Shown piece by piece: positions 9,972 through 21,569 of a DNA stretch of 64,000 nucleotides. Positions within the stretch are counted from its first letter, which is position 1. Every line of letters starts with the position of its first letter. Position numbers and translations under genes: made by a program. The notes below the pieces were generated by a model. The model did not search any database. It had not been told where the DNA came from and saw nothing but the letters and a program-made list of their open reading frames with translations. The DNA comes from Branchipolynoe longqiensis (lineage: Eukaryota > Annelida > Polychaeta > Phyllodocida > Polynoidae), in NCBI GenBank assembly GCA_030323885.1, contig CM059196.1:36124481-36188480 (forward strand), given 5' to 3'.

Positions 9972-10153
9972 TGTCATGGGGGTGATGAAAATGGGAAATA
10001 CTGCGCCTAGAGCGGGACTCGAACCCACATCTCTTTGCATTCCGGGCCAGTGTGCTAACCATTACACCACCTAGGCTCCCTGATATCAACACACTCCCCA
10101 CGCCTACCTGTCTATGTGGTTACTTGCCTGAGAGGTCAGTGCAGACCACTACA
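9972..10153 (-). repeat. Right terminal repeat of TRIM copy 1
   Basis: 182 bp. Acts as the 5' repeat on the minus strand and contains the best-preserved tRNA-like segment (10005-10076). Confidence 0.8.
10005..10076 (-). other. tRNA-like 72-nt segment inside the terminal repeat
   Basis: Exactly 72 nt from GCCTAGG to TCTAGGC. The acceptor ends pair over 7 bp with one G-U. The D arm GTGT-AATGGTTA-GCAC pairs over 4 bp, and the T arm GTGGG-TTCGAGT-CCCGC over 5 bp. The anticodon stem is degenerate (3 of 5 pairs). A-box TGGTGTAATGGTTAGC and B-box GGTTCGAGTCC are present, so Pol III promotion is possible. It is not a functional tRNA gene: position 33 is C, and the anticodon stem is broken. Confidence 0.7.
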
Positions 10154-10479
10154 TATATATTATATCTTTTTTTTTCATCTTTTATTTTGATGTATGTGTT
10201 GGACTATAATTCCCACGGGAGACTGCCAACATGCATTTACCTGCCTTATCTTGTGTTATCAGTCCTCGCCATTACTATCAGTGCGGCGCGTTATTTACTA
10301 GCTTTTACGTAACAGGATGACTGCGAAACCGTTTACAACTGATCTATTGTTATTATAGTGTTTTTCAGAGGCCGACTTTCTTTTGCTGTGTGTGTTTTTA
10401 TGCGCCTGCCGTTGTGCCCCCGCCACATGCCACGGCGTTTTTTTAAATGTTAGGCACATCAAAGGAGGCTTGATTGATG

Positions 10480-11345
10480 CTTCATCATCTTAGTTTAAAT
10501 GAGAACTAGTTATTTATTTGATACAACCAATGCTATGTTTATATGTATCCATGTAATGTGATGCATAGTCATAATAACTCCTTGTTTATTTGATATGACT
10601 AATGCAATGTTTATATATATCTATATAAATAATAATGCGATGTATAGTCAACTCTTCTTAGTCTAACTAATAACTCTTTGTTTATTTGATATGACCAATG
10701 CAATATTTATATGTATCTATATAAATAATAATGCGATGTATAGTCAACTCTTCTTAGTTTAACTAATAACTCTTTGTTTATTTGATATGACCAATGCAAT
10801 GTTTATATGTATCTATATGAATTATAATGTGATCTATAGTCAACTCTTCTTAGCTTAACTGATAACTCTTTGTTTATTTGATATGACCAATACTATGTTT
10901 ATATATACATCCATATAATGCGATGCATAGTCAACTCATTTTAGTTTAAAAAGACCTCTTTGTTTATTTGATACAACCATTACTACGTTTATGTATCCAT
11001 CTAATGTGATATGCTGCATATGAATGGTGCAAGCATCTTAGTTTAATAATAAATGTTTGTTTATTTGATTCAACCAATGCTATGTTTATATGTATGTATA
11101 TAATATGATGCATAGTCAACTCATCTTAGTTTAATAAGAACTCTTTGTTTATTAAATAATTGTTTGTTTATTTGATACAACCAATGCTATGTTTATATGC
11201 ATCCATATAATGTGATACACTCTATGCATAATGCACTCATCTTAGTTTAATAAGAACTCTCTGTTTATTTAATACAACAAAGACTATATGTTTGTGTATT
11301 GTCAGCTCGATTTAATTTAAATGAGAACTCTTTGTTTGGAACATA
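10480..11345. repeat. 90-96 bp tandem repeat, about 9 units
   Basis: CTCTTTGTTTATTTGATA recurs at about 10578, 10674, 10770, 10866 and 10956 and then less regularly, with ATGTTTATATGTAT and CATAGTCAACTC blocks in each unit. AT-rich and non-coding. Confidence 0.9.
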
Positions 11346-11370
11346 AAATAATATATATAGCATTAAGTCT

Positions 11371-11649
11371 ACATTCCTTACACGTGGCATGCGAATGCGG
11401 CAAAAAATGGAAATGCCTAGAAGTCAATGGGGGTGATTCCTTACACGCGGCATGCGAATGTGAATGCGGCAACTGAATCAGTCCATGTAGCCATCGGTGC
11501 GGCATGCGAATAGAAAAACGATCATCAGGACGGGCTGGGCTGGAATCATGACCATTCGCATGCCGCATGCCACATGCTGCATGCCACATGCCGCATGAAA
11601 GGAATCATCCCGTTCACATGCCGCATGCCGCATACCGCGTGTAAGGAAT
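11371..11649. mobile_element. GCATGC-rich inverted-repeat MITE
   Basis: Ends ATTCCTTACACG and CGTGTAAGGAAT are inverted copies. CTA lies outside the left end and near the right end, a possible 3-bp duplication. The interior is dense in GGCATGCG and its complement and would fold extensively. Confidence 0.68.
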
Positions 11650-11711
11650 CCTAGCTTTTGCCAGACAACTTCCGGATGTGAGAATTTACTGACTGCATAG
11701 TCTTTTTTTAA

Positions 11712-12027
11712 AGTTTTTTTTTTATTGAGGCTGTATTTATACTGTCCATAGCATATAAGCCCGGGTACCCAGGCTTGTTTTCAATGCTGGCCAGTTGGAG
11801 TGTCGGTGTTATCTTACCACACAGTAGCTGCTGATAAGGTATTTGATTGCCTGCATTTCAGTAGCAGATAGATAATTGGTTGGTATGGTTAGTAGCCTAT
11901 GTTAGTTTTTTAAAATTTTCTTGGCATATATGTATTTTTTTATTTTGTTCTAATCTTATTACTAGACTAGCCTACTCCTATTTACATATCATAGGCTTGT
12001 ACGTAGCTGTGTGCTGTGTTATCTGGC
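11712..12027 (-). mobile_element. 3' end of the 51.9-kb LINE family
   Basis: Reverse complement of the 3' UTR of the LINE at 51913-53394: matching blocks include TATTGAGGCTGTATTTATAC, CCAGGCTTGTTTTCAATGCT and CAGTAGCTGCTGATAAGGTA. 5'-truncated before the ORF. Confidence 0.85.
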
Positions 12028-12182
12028 TAATTTAGTGTATTAACCATCTTACTTTGATAGTCGTATATATATAGAAAGGACATTCGGTATTGAACTAAAT
12101 TGGTCAAAGCGATTATCCATTATATCCGATTGGCGATTGTGCGGGTGTGCACTGTATATACACATTTACATGCATCTATATA

Positions 12183-12360
12183 CAGTAAAACCTCTCTAAA
12201 TCGACCGACCTTGGAACCGATTTTGAGTGGTCCATTTAGGGAGGTGGTCGGTTTAGGGAGTTAGAATATGGTTACAATGGTATTTTTGGGACCCAAATAA
12301 AACGATCGATATAGGGGAGTGGTCGATCTGTGGAGGTGGTCGGTTATAGAGGTTTTACTG
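12183..12360. mobile_element. pogo-like MITE, best-preserved copy
   Basis: 178 bp with ends CAGTAAAACCTCTCTAAA and its complement (GAGGTTTTACTG), flanked by TA on both sides. CAGTRAAACCTC termini with TA duplications are typical of pogo/Tigger-type elements. No transposase. At least ten relatives lie in this window. Confidence 0.85.
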
Positions 12361-12364
12361 TACA

Positions 12365-12705
12365 TATATTTACATACATATACGTATATATACATATGCA
12401 TATATATGTACACATATACACACAGATTAATTTCGTCATACTGTGTAGGCCGACATTACTGTTTATTCTAATACATTAGGTTTGACATTAGACTTAAAGC
12501 ACTCACTATGGGGTCGTGTATTGTTGTTTAATGTAGAATACAAGAAAGGGGTACATTACACCTTCGCTGGTTGATAGCGCGCCATGAGTACTGTGTATGT
12601 TTATTGAGTTCACTGCTGGTAACAGCGTAGAGGTATGTTTTCCTAAATGAGCACCGAACTTATATAATATACCTTGTTGCTTGCTTACAATACACCACCA
12701 TGGTC
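12365..12705. other. Unannotated stretch
   Basis: A short TA-rich block (12360-12420), then mixed sequence with no ORF or repeat I can name. Confidence 0.4.
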
Positions 12706-12708
12706 TAG

Positions 12709-12985
12709 GTTGCTTGTCGGAGTGTTACGTCCTGGCAACATCTAAGGTCATATCAGGACGGGTACTGACTTGTGACAGTGCACACTCATGGTGATTTCAT
12801 AGTGCTGCCCCGCTGGGAAATCAGGCTACCAGCACGATGACCCAATATCCCATTCAGTCACATTATCCTGTCACTGAGCAAACCAGTCCTTGCCCTGTCC
12901 TATTAATGCCGAGCGCCAGGCTAGGAAGTGACAAGTATCAATTTTGTAAGTCATTGGTTTAGGAGTTAATCTTTCCACACAGTCG
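12709..12985 (-). mobile_element. SINE-1, head damaged
   Basis: Tail and body are well preserved (AACATCTAAGGTCATATCAG; CACATTATCCTGTCACTGAG). The tRNA head breaks off after TAAGTCATTGGTTTAG. Confidence 0.8.
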
Positions 12986-13117
12986 GTTTGAAGGAATAAT
13001 ATCTCCCCCACCCCCCTCCCCCCGCCAATATACCGAACTAAAACTGCTGGGGTGCAGGAGGTAACCTTATACTGGTATAATGGTGCCTCCTCAGTATAAC
13101 ATTGCCCACTTAATTCC

Positions 13118-13411
13118 CCGTGAGGAAGGTCGGCAGTTCGATTCCCGATCGAGTCAAACCGAATGACTTAAAAAATTGATACTTGTCTCTTCCTAGCCAG
13201 GTGCTCGGCATTATTAGGATATGGCAAGGACTGATTGGCTCAGTGTCAGGATTATGTGACTGAGAGGGCCATCGGGTCATGGTGCTGGCAGCCTAGTGTC
13301 CCAGGGGGCAACACTATAAAGTCGCTATGAGTGTCAAAAGTCGGTGCCCATCCTGATATAACCTTAGATGTTGCCAGGACAGAAAACTCCAACACCCAAC
13401 CATAAACCAAC
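13118..13411 (+). mobile_element. SINE-1, 5' truncated in the head
   Basis: Starts near the B-box (GTTCGATTCCCGATCGAGTC), with complete body and tail ending AACTCCAACACCCAACC. Confidence 0.8.
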
Positions 13412-13722
13412 AATCTTAACACTCTCCATGCATATATATTTGCTTATAAGTTATATACACCGAAGAACTAACTATGCAAAGTTGTGTTGGAGAACATTTG
13501 AATCCAGTAAACAAAGATTCTGTGTTTTATTCGGAAGGGGGTCTTATAGTACAGGCATCTCATTTCGCTGGGGAATCTTCATTCTGGTATATTATTGCCG
13601 GGTGGGTGCGGGAAGGGGGGGGGGGGTGCAGGAATCAAGAGAAGGCAGTTCTATACCATTACACTGGGCCTATCTCTATGGAAATAGCTGGTGACATTGA
13701 GGCTACTCCTTTAATTAGCTGA

Positions 13723-14048
13723 CACGGGATGGCCTAATAGTTAGAGTGCCCGCTTTACATTTAGAACTCCTGGAATCGAACTCCGTCCAAATCTAACCGT
13801 GGCCTTTTTCAGATTGGAACTTGTTGCTTCCTTGTCTGGTACTTTTATAGCATTTGCAGGGTAAGGCAAGGAATGACTGACAAAGTGACAGGAATGATGC
13901 GTCTGAGTGAGATATCGAGTGACGACGTTAGTGTTGTGTTGTCCAAGCGAGGCAGTACCATGAAGTCATCATGATCATGAATGTGCACAAGTCTATCCCT
14001 TCACTGATATAACCTTAAATGTTGCTGGGATTAAAAACCTGGATCAAT
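13723..14048 (+). mobile_element. Diverged SINE-1 relative
   Basis: Head ACGGGATGGCCTAATAGTTA with B-box-like GGAATCGAACTCC. The body is diverged (GGGTAAGGCAAGGAATGACT) but in SINE-1 order. Possibly a separate subfamily. Confidence 0.65.
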
Positions 14049-14052
14049 CAGT

Positions 14053-14275
14053 AAAGTTTGCTTTATTTAACGACACATTGATTGTTATCATCGTGTATTG
14101 AACGTCAAGCAAATGGTCATTATGACATATTTCTTTGGAGGAAACGTGCTGCCGCCACATAGGTTACTCTTTCTGATAAGGAGCAAGGGGTCTTCTATAT
14201 GCACTTTCCCACAGACAGGACATCACATACTACAGCCTTTGATGAACCAGTTGGGGATCAATCAGTTACCTCCGT
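14053..14275 (-). mobile_element. Widespread molluscan SINE, copy 2
   Basis: Minus-strand copy: TTTGCTTTATTTAACGACAC at its 3' end, TATATGCACTTTCCCACAGA and CAGCCTTTGATGAACCAGTT. Truncated before the tRNA head. Confidence 0.72.
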
Positions 14276-14539
14276 TAACCACCTGACTGTGTTTGGAGGA
14301 GGGGTAGGATGGGGGGTGGCCAATGGTTGGATCATTAGATGGAGTCACTTAAAGCGGTGTTTTGTTGAGAGAACAGGCCCACTGCAGTCGGTGACAATTG
14401 GTTATTTTCCTCACATCTCGTAACCTTGGCAACACGGCAAACACAACAAGCACCTGTCAGAGGGCGGGTAATACATGGCGGGCTTAATGAGCGCTGGTAC
14501 CGGTCTGCTGCAGAGCCTGACGGCCAACTCGCCACTACC

Positions 14540-17230
14540 AGCCACCCGCACTCACACACAACACAGAAACAGACACACTCACACTCACACTCACACCACT
14601 ACCCGCACTCATACACACACACTCACTCACACACACTACTACCCGCACTCACACACACCACTACCCGCACTCACACACACACCACTACCCGCACTCACAC
14701 ACACCACAGAAACACACACACTCACACTCACACCACTACCCACACTCATACACACACTCACTCACACACACTACTACCCGCACTCACACACCACTACCCA
14801 CACTCACACACACCACAGAAACACACACACTCACACTCACACACACACCACTACCCGCACTCATACACACACTCACTCGCACACACTACTACCTGCACTC
14901 ACACACACCACTACCCGCACTCACATACACCACATAAACACTCACACACACCACTACCCACACTCATACACACACACTCACACACACTACTACCCGCACT
15001 CACACACATCACTACCCGCACTCATACACACACTCACTCACACACACTACTACCCGCACTCACACACATCACTACCCGAACTCACACACATCACTACCCG
15101 CACTCACACACACCACTACCCACACTCACACACACTCACTCACACACCACTACCCACACTCAGACACACCACAGAAACACACAGACTCACACACACCACT
15201 CCCCACCCTCATACGCACACTCACTCACACACACCACTACCCACACTCACACACACCACTACCCGCACTCACACACACACACTCACTCACACACCACTAC
15301 CCACACTCACACACAGCACAGAAACACACACACCACTACCCACACTCAGACACACACTCACTCACACACACTACTACCCGCACTCACACACACCACTACC
15401 CACACTCACACACACACACTCACTCACACACCACTACCCGCACTCACACATATCACAGAAACACACACACTCACACACACCACTACCCGCACTCACACAC
15501 ACACTCACTCACTCACACACACCACTGCCATCACTCACACACAGCACTACCCACACTCACACACACATACTCACTCACACACATTACTACCCGCACTCAT
15601 ACACACCACTACTCACACACACACTCACACACACCACTACCCACACTCACACACCACATAATCACAAACATACACTCACACACAACTCTACCCGCACTCA
15701 CACACCACTACCCGCACTCACACACACACTCACTCACACACCACTACCCGTACTCAGACACACCACAGAAACACATACACACACTCACTCACACACCCCA
15801 CTACCTGCACTCACCCACACCACAGAAACACACACACACTCACACACACCACTACCCACACTCACACACACACACTCACTCACACACACTACTACCCACA
15901 CTCACACACACCACTACCCGCACTCACACACACACACTCACTCACACACACCACTACCCGCACTCACACACACACACACACACCACCTCACCCATCCACC
16001 CACACTCACAGACACCACCACAACCATCTACCCGCACTCACACACATTCACACACCACTACCCGCACTCACACACACAATCACTCACACACACCACTACC
16101 CACACTCACACACACTCACTCAGAAACACTCACACTCACACACACCACTACCCGCACTCATGCACACACTCAGTCACACACACCACTACCCACACTCACA
16201 CACCACTACCCGCACTCACACACACACTCACTCACACACACCACAGAAACACACACACTCACACACACCACTACCCACACTCATACACACACTCACTCAC
16301 ACACACCACTACCCACACTCACACACAGCACTACCCGCACTCACACACACACTCACTCACACACCACAGAAACACACACACTCACACACACCACTACCCA
16401 CACTCATACACACACTCACTCACACACCACTACCCACACTCACCCACACTCACACACACACACTCACACACACCACACTCACAGACACCACCACAATCAT
16501 CCACCCGCACTCATACATATTCACACACCACTACCCACACTCACACACACACTCACACACACCACTACCCACATTCACACACCACTACCTGCACTCACAC
16601 ACCACTACCTGCACTCACACACACTCACTCACACACACCACTAACCACACTCACACCCACCACAGAAACATACACACACTCACATACCGCTACCCACACT
16701 CACACACACAGCAACACACCCATCCACCCGCACTCACACACACCACACACTCACACACACACTCACACATACACTCACAGACACATACTATTACCCACAC
16801 TCACACACACCACTACCCACACACACACACCACTACCCACACTCACACAAACATCACTACCCACACTCACACACACATCACTACCCACACACACACTACT
16901 ACCCACACTCACACACCACTAGTCACACATTCACACACACTCACACACACAGTTACCCTCACTCACACACACCACTACACACACTCACACACCACTACCC
17001 ACACTCATACACCACAGAAACACACACATATACACACACACTCACACACACCACTACCCACACTCACACAGACACACTAACTCACACACACCACTACCCG
17101 CACTCACACACACCACCACACCCAGCCACCTGCAATCACACACACCACCACACCCAGCCACCCACACATACACACACATACACACACCACTACACACACT
17201 CACACACACTCACAGACACACACCACACTT
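14540..17230. repeat. CA-rich minisatellite, ~2.7 kb
   Basis: Irregular array of CACTACCCRCACTCACACAC modules with CACTCACTCACACACA and CACAGAAACACACACA variants. The strong strand bias (almost no G on plus) keeps two long frames open (411 and 815 codons of His/Thr/Ser/Pro). These are artefacts: no unbiased segment, no domain. Confidence 0.93.
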
Positions 17231-17446
17231 AAAGTAAAGTGGACTATAACAATCAATCTGATACCAATGATCTAAAAACATATGCTAGAAACTCAAAACC
17301 ATTGGATTACGCAATTTTAACTAAACCAGAAACATTAAGTAATGTGTGTTCCTTTTACATCAAAGCCCCAGATCTTTCTGATTTCAATTGAAGCTGCTTA
17401 GTGCGTGAAAGCATCATATTTTTTAAACCCAAATACTTGCCTAGAT
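17231..17446 (-). mobile_element. TTAA-MITE end plus flanking unit, inverted copy of 8465-8670
   Basis: Reads as the reverse complement of 8465-8670, including GCATCATATTTTTTAA, AAGCTGCTTAGT and the MITE end AATTTTAACTAAACC. With the adjoining SINE-1 it forms a ~510-bp inverted duplicate of 8132-8670. Confidence 0.75.
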
Positions 17447-17775
17447 TTGATAGGTTTGTTTGTTTGTAGTTTTACATCCTATCATCATCTAAGGTCATAT
17501 CAGGACTGGTACCGACTTCTGAAAGTGCACACTCATGGCAACTTTATAGTGCTTCCCCACTGGGAGACCAGGCCACCAGCACCATGACCTGATACCCCAC
17601 TCAATCACATTATCCTGACACTGGCTAGGAAGCGACAAGTATCAATTTTTAAGTCATTGGTTTGACTCGACTAGTGTGCGAACCCACAAACCCATGGGTT
17701 CGGATCCCCCGATCTCCCAAAACAGGAGGCGGATGCTCAACTCATTCGACCATCCCATCTGGTCACAGCAATTGG
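17447..17775 (-). mobile_element. SINE-1 with internal deletion
   Basis: Tail, body and head (CATTCGACCATCCCATCTGG on plus) are present. The middle of the body, from CTAGCC to the CAGTGTCAGG region, is deleted. B-box-like GGGTTCG lies at 17696-17702. Confidence 0.8.
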
Positions 17776-18017
17776 TACACTGCTCCCTAATCCATAATGC
17801 ACCTGTCACACCTTACCGGATTGAGTACCGGACACCACCGGACAAAGAATTGTCTAGTCCGGTGCTCTCCAGTGACAAAAAGTATCGAAATGTACCGAAA
17901 TGAAGAGTAATGCTTTAGTTTAGACAATATCTTGGCTTCATGTGATAATGCAACTTTAACTTCAGTGACCAGACGACAACTGATGTTTCCAATGTGCTAT
18001 TAGTCCTTGTTGTCCCA

Positions 18018-18262
18018 TACAAGATTCACCCCGTACTTACAGTACAGGGGTGAACAACAACGTAGTTTAACTACTGGCGAAAATAGCTTTAGTATAGAAC
18101 AGGAAGTAGAATCCCTAGCTCCAGTATCAAATGGCTCCTTATATCGACACAGAGTTGGTGAAACGAGAGAGAATGCAAAAAGACAAGATGGCGGTGATAG
18201 AACGGCATCGATTTCACTTTTAAAGTGACTTAAACTACATGTTTTATTATATTTTTCAACAC
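18018..18262 (+). mobile_element. Hairpin-ended MITE, left half
   Basis: Matches the left 240 bp of 18863-19268, from the hairpin end (GATTCACCCCGTACTTACAG) through GAAAATAGCTTTAGTATAG and TTTTATTATATTTTTCAACA. The right half is missing. Confidence 0.78.
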
Positions 18263-18853
18263 AAAAGTGCCATCCAATATCAACGAGAGTGTATAAATAT
18301 TTACATTTTGCTGGCCACCCCCCCCCCCCTCTTGTCTACCCCTATTATAACGGAATAAATATACATCAACTAAATACTCCAAACTGATTGTTTTTCTTTT
18401 CATGAAGTTAATTTGCGAATGGTACAGTTACAAAGAACTTATTCTTATAATTACAAATATATATAATGGAAGTAAATTGATCCATTAGTCCCTGAGTGAT
18501 AATCTTTTAAATAATAAACTTTTGCCCTTACTTTTGCATACATTTTTCTGTGAATTTTGCAAAGGCCTGATGTTTGAGGCTGTCTGCTGAAGGCAAATTA
18601 TAGTTTAATGACATCATTATTTTTAAAGCTTATTGTTTCTAGTACATATTCTTATCCCAATTCTTTGTCAGACCCTACAAATCAATATTTCTTTAGCAAT
18701 TTGACATCAACCATGATACATTATTCGATTTTCACTAACCATCCGTAATAAAATCTGTAAAATAATACAAATATATCTGGTTCTATTTGAAATATTGAGA
18801 CTTGATTAAAAAATATTTAAAAAAAGAAGAACTTGGCTTACTAAAAATAGCAT
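18263..18853. other. AT-rich unannotated stretch
   Basis: AT-rich with a C-run at 18318-18328. No ORF, repeat or motif I can support. Confidence 0.4.
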
Positions 18854-18862
18854 ACCCTTACT

Positions 18863-19268
18863 TAGATAAAAGATTCACCCGGTACTTGTAGTACACGGGT
18901 GAAGGACAACGTACTGTAAATACGGGCGAAAATAGCTTTAGTATGGAATAGGAAGTACAATGCCTGGCTCCAGTGTCAAATGGGTACTTATATCGGCACA
19001 GAGTTGGTGAAATGGGAGAGAATGCAAAAAGACTAGAACGCCATCGATTTCACTTTTAAATCTGATTAAACCAGATGTTTTATTATATTTTTCAACTCAA
19101 GGGTAGCGGGGAAATATGAAGACATATACAAAGAATAAATGTTGCTTCTTAGATTGTGAAATTAGGCTCTCATAAAAGACACATTTCATTAGCCCGATTT
19201 TTCGACCATTTTTATATAGGGCTGGTATTCACCCGTGTACTGCAAGTACCGGGTGAATCCTTTATCTA
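18863..19268 (+). mobile_element. Hairpin-ended MITE, complete, 9-bp target duplication
   Basis: 406 bp with inverted ends TAGATAAAAGATTCACCC and GGGTGAATCCTTTATCTA, flanked by ACCCTTACT at 18854-18862 and 19269-19277. Each ~40-bp terminal repeat is itself a hairpin (TTCACCC...GTACT-TGT-AGTAC...GGGTGAA). A 9-bp duplication fits Mutator-type transposases; an 8-bp hAT duplication is the alternative. Non-coding. Confidence 0.85.
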
Positions 19269-19277
19269 ACCCTTACT

Positions 19278-19905
19278 ATGCGTAAATTGAAAGTGCTGAG
19301 AACAAATGCACCTATTTTTTCCAGTGGCCACTCAAAAATCAGCACTCAGTCCTTTGTTTTGGAGTACCTACAACAACAGATGACTCCTCCTAAATTGCTT
19401 ATCAACTCCAACGCAGGAAGTATTGCATCTTGCCTGAGACAAATGAGCCCCTAGCCGAGCTGTGTCTGCAGCCTACACGCAGACATCAATTAGAATTAAA
19501 GAAAACCTTCTTTTTTTTTAAACCCACCAAAAAAAAATACCCCTCTGAAACAAAAGGCCCTACAAGTGCTACATTATGACTGCGCATGCTTCTTCCTTGG
19601 CCCTGTTAGATTAAAACGCGCGCAGATCACAGAGACTGTCCAAGTGCCTATAGTCATTAATTAGGGGGGCTTTTCCCTGAGAATTAGCCGCATTAGTCAG
19701 TGCTGAGTAGCCCTCATGTATATTAGAATAGGTGGGGGCGTGCTACTAAGGAATAGACGGATGGGTCTGTAGTCCTTGCTCCCCGACCCAGGGACATAAA
19801 ACATGAACCCAAAAGACGAATACCGGGCGCCGAATTTGGAGATATGGAGTAAGTCCGCAACAGACTGAAGCTATTGAACCAAAAGCAGTATTTCATGGGA
19901 GTCAT
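19278..19905. other. Unannotated stretch
   Basis: Mixed composition with an A-run near 19530-19540. I see no gene. Confidence 0.4.
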
Positions 19906-19908
19906 CAG

Positions 19909-20215
19909 GGGCGGTGGCCTGATCGGTAGAGCGCGGGTCTCCCATGCAGGAGATCGGGAGGTCGGTTCCTGGTCTAGTCAAACCAATGACTTATCAAATT
20001 GATACTTGTCGCTTCCTAGCCAGGCGTTCGGCATTAATAGGATAGGGAAAGGACTGGTTAGCTCAGTGTGAGGATAATGTGACTGCATGAGTGGGATATC
20101 GGGTTATGGTGCTGGTGGCCTGAACGCCCACTATAAAGTTGCCATGAGTGTGCACTGTCACAAGTCGGTACCCCTCCTGATATGACCTTAGATGTTGCCA
20201 GGACATAAAAAACCA
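19909..20215 (+). mobile_element. SINE-1, full length
   Basis: Head GGCGGTGGCCTGATCGGTAG, body GTGTGAGGATAATGTGACTG and tail ATATGACCTTAGATGTTGCC, ending AACCAACAAGCAAC. Confidence 0.85.
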
Positions 20216-20219
20216 ACAA

Positions 20220-21178
20220 GCAACTAACAACCCTCACCCTCATCCCCACCCACACCAACACCAACACCTACATTCACACTCACCCTTACATTCACACCCA
20301 CACTCACCCATTCTCACTCTCACCAACACCGACATTGACACTCACCCTTACATTCACACCCTCATCCTCACCCACACCCACACCACCACCTACATTCACA
20401 CTCACCCTTACACTCACACCCACACTCACTCTCATCAACACCTAGATTCACACTCACCCTTACATTCACACCCTCACCCTCAGCCACACTCACACAACAC
20501 CTATATTCACACTCACCCTTACACTCACACCCACACTCATGCCAACACCTACATTCACACTCACCCTTACACTCACACCCTCACCCTCAGCCACACTCAC
20601 ACCAACACTGACATTGACACTCACCCTTAGACTCACACCCACACTCACACCCTCACTCTCACCAACACCTACATTCACACTCACCCTTACACTCACACCC
20701 ACACTCACACCCTCACTCTCACCAACACCTACATTCACACTCACCCTTACACTCACCCTCACCCTCAGCCACACTCACACCAACACCTACATTCACACTC
20801 ACCCTTACACTCACACTCACCCTTACACTCACACCCACACTCATGCCAACACCTACATTCACACTCACCCTTACATTCACATCCACACTCACACCAACAC
20901 CTACACCCACACATACACCCACACTCACATCAACACCTACATTCACACTCACCCTTACACTCACACCCACCCTACACTCACACTCACACCAACACCTACA
21001 CTCACACTCACCCTTACCCCCACACTCACACCCACCCTTACACTCACACTCACACCCACCCTTACACTCACACCCACCATTACACTCACACCCACACTCA
21101 CACCAACACCTACATTCACACTCACCCTTACATTCACACTCACCCTTACACTCACACCCACACTCACACCACCCAGAG
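20220..21178. repeat. CACTCACCCTTACATT-type minisatellite
   Basis: Irregular array of ACACCTACATTCACACTCAC and CCTTACACTCACACCCACAC modules. Strand-biased, so ORFs on both strands (Thr/Pro/Leu or Val/Ser/Gly) are artefacts. Confidence 0.92.
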
Positions 21179-21284
21179 TGTTCCTGGTATTGTAACTATA
21201 AGGAGGTCCAAGTCCCGCTACATACTTTCTTTGAGCTACATAACGCAGACAAGGCAATACACATATAGAGCGGAACTAGTTTCA

Positions 21285-21420
21285 TTTCCGATTCCGGTAC
21301 CAGGTTGACCTGCCGCTCAGACGGCTCTCGGCCGGCGGTCTCTTACTCTATCGGGGGAACGCGCCGTGCGCTCGGCGGGAAGTAGGGCGCAGGCCGGAGA
21401 AGCAGGGCCTGGTACGGTAA
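21285..21420. other. Short GC/CpG-rich segment
   Basis: CpG-dense sequence (CTCTCGGCCGGCGGTCTC and onward) between two low-complexity arrays. Possibly a remnant of unique or promoter sequence; no gene identified. Confidence 0.35.
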
Positions 21421-21569
21421 CATTTACACTGATTACAAGGATACTCCCCCTGGTAAATGTTGACTAAACCCGCTAAACCCGCTTCACCCAACCCCACCCC
21501 GCTCTCTGCCCCATCTTCTCTTCACTTGCCGCTCCTCACCTTCCCCGCCCCATTTTCCCCTCTCGTCCA

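Larger units (their letters stand above)
9651..10153 (-). mobile_element. TRIM-like element with tRNA-bearing terminal repeats, copy 1
   Basis: Two direct repeats of 182 bp (9651-9832 and 9972-10153; I count 4 differences) flank a 139-bp interior. On the minus strand each repeat starts TGTAGTGGTCTGC and ends CCCCCATGACA, the TG...CA form of LTRs. The interior starts CTGGTTGCCGTGATC, a possible primer-binding site, and ends AGGGGGACGAG, a possible polypurine tract. The flanks are (TA)n, so the target duplication cannot be sized. No ORF. Confidence 0.7.

Noticed and set aside
10005..10076. A functional tRNA gene
   Set aside because: The anticodon stem pairs at only 3 of 5 positions, position 33 is not T, and the segment is repeated within a mobile terminal repeat.
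14426..17080. His/Thr-rich proteins of 306-815 codons
   Set aside because: They follow from strand-biased CA-rich minisatellite; TAA, TAG and TGA are simply rare in this composition.
20490..21268. Thr/Pro/Leu- and Val/Ser/Gly-rich ORFs
   Set aside because: Minisatellite composition artefacts, open on both strands at once.
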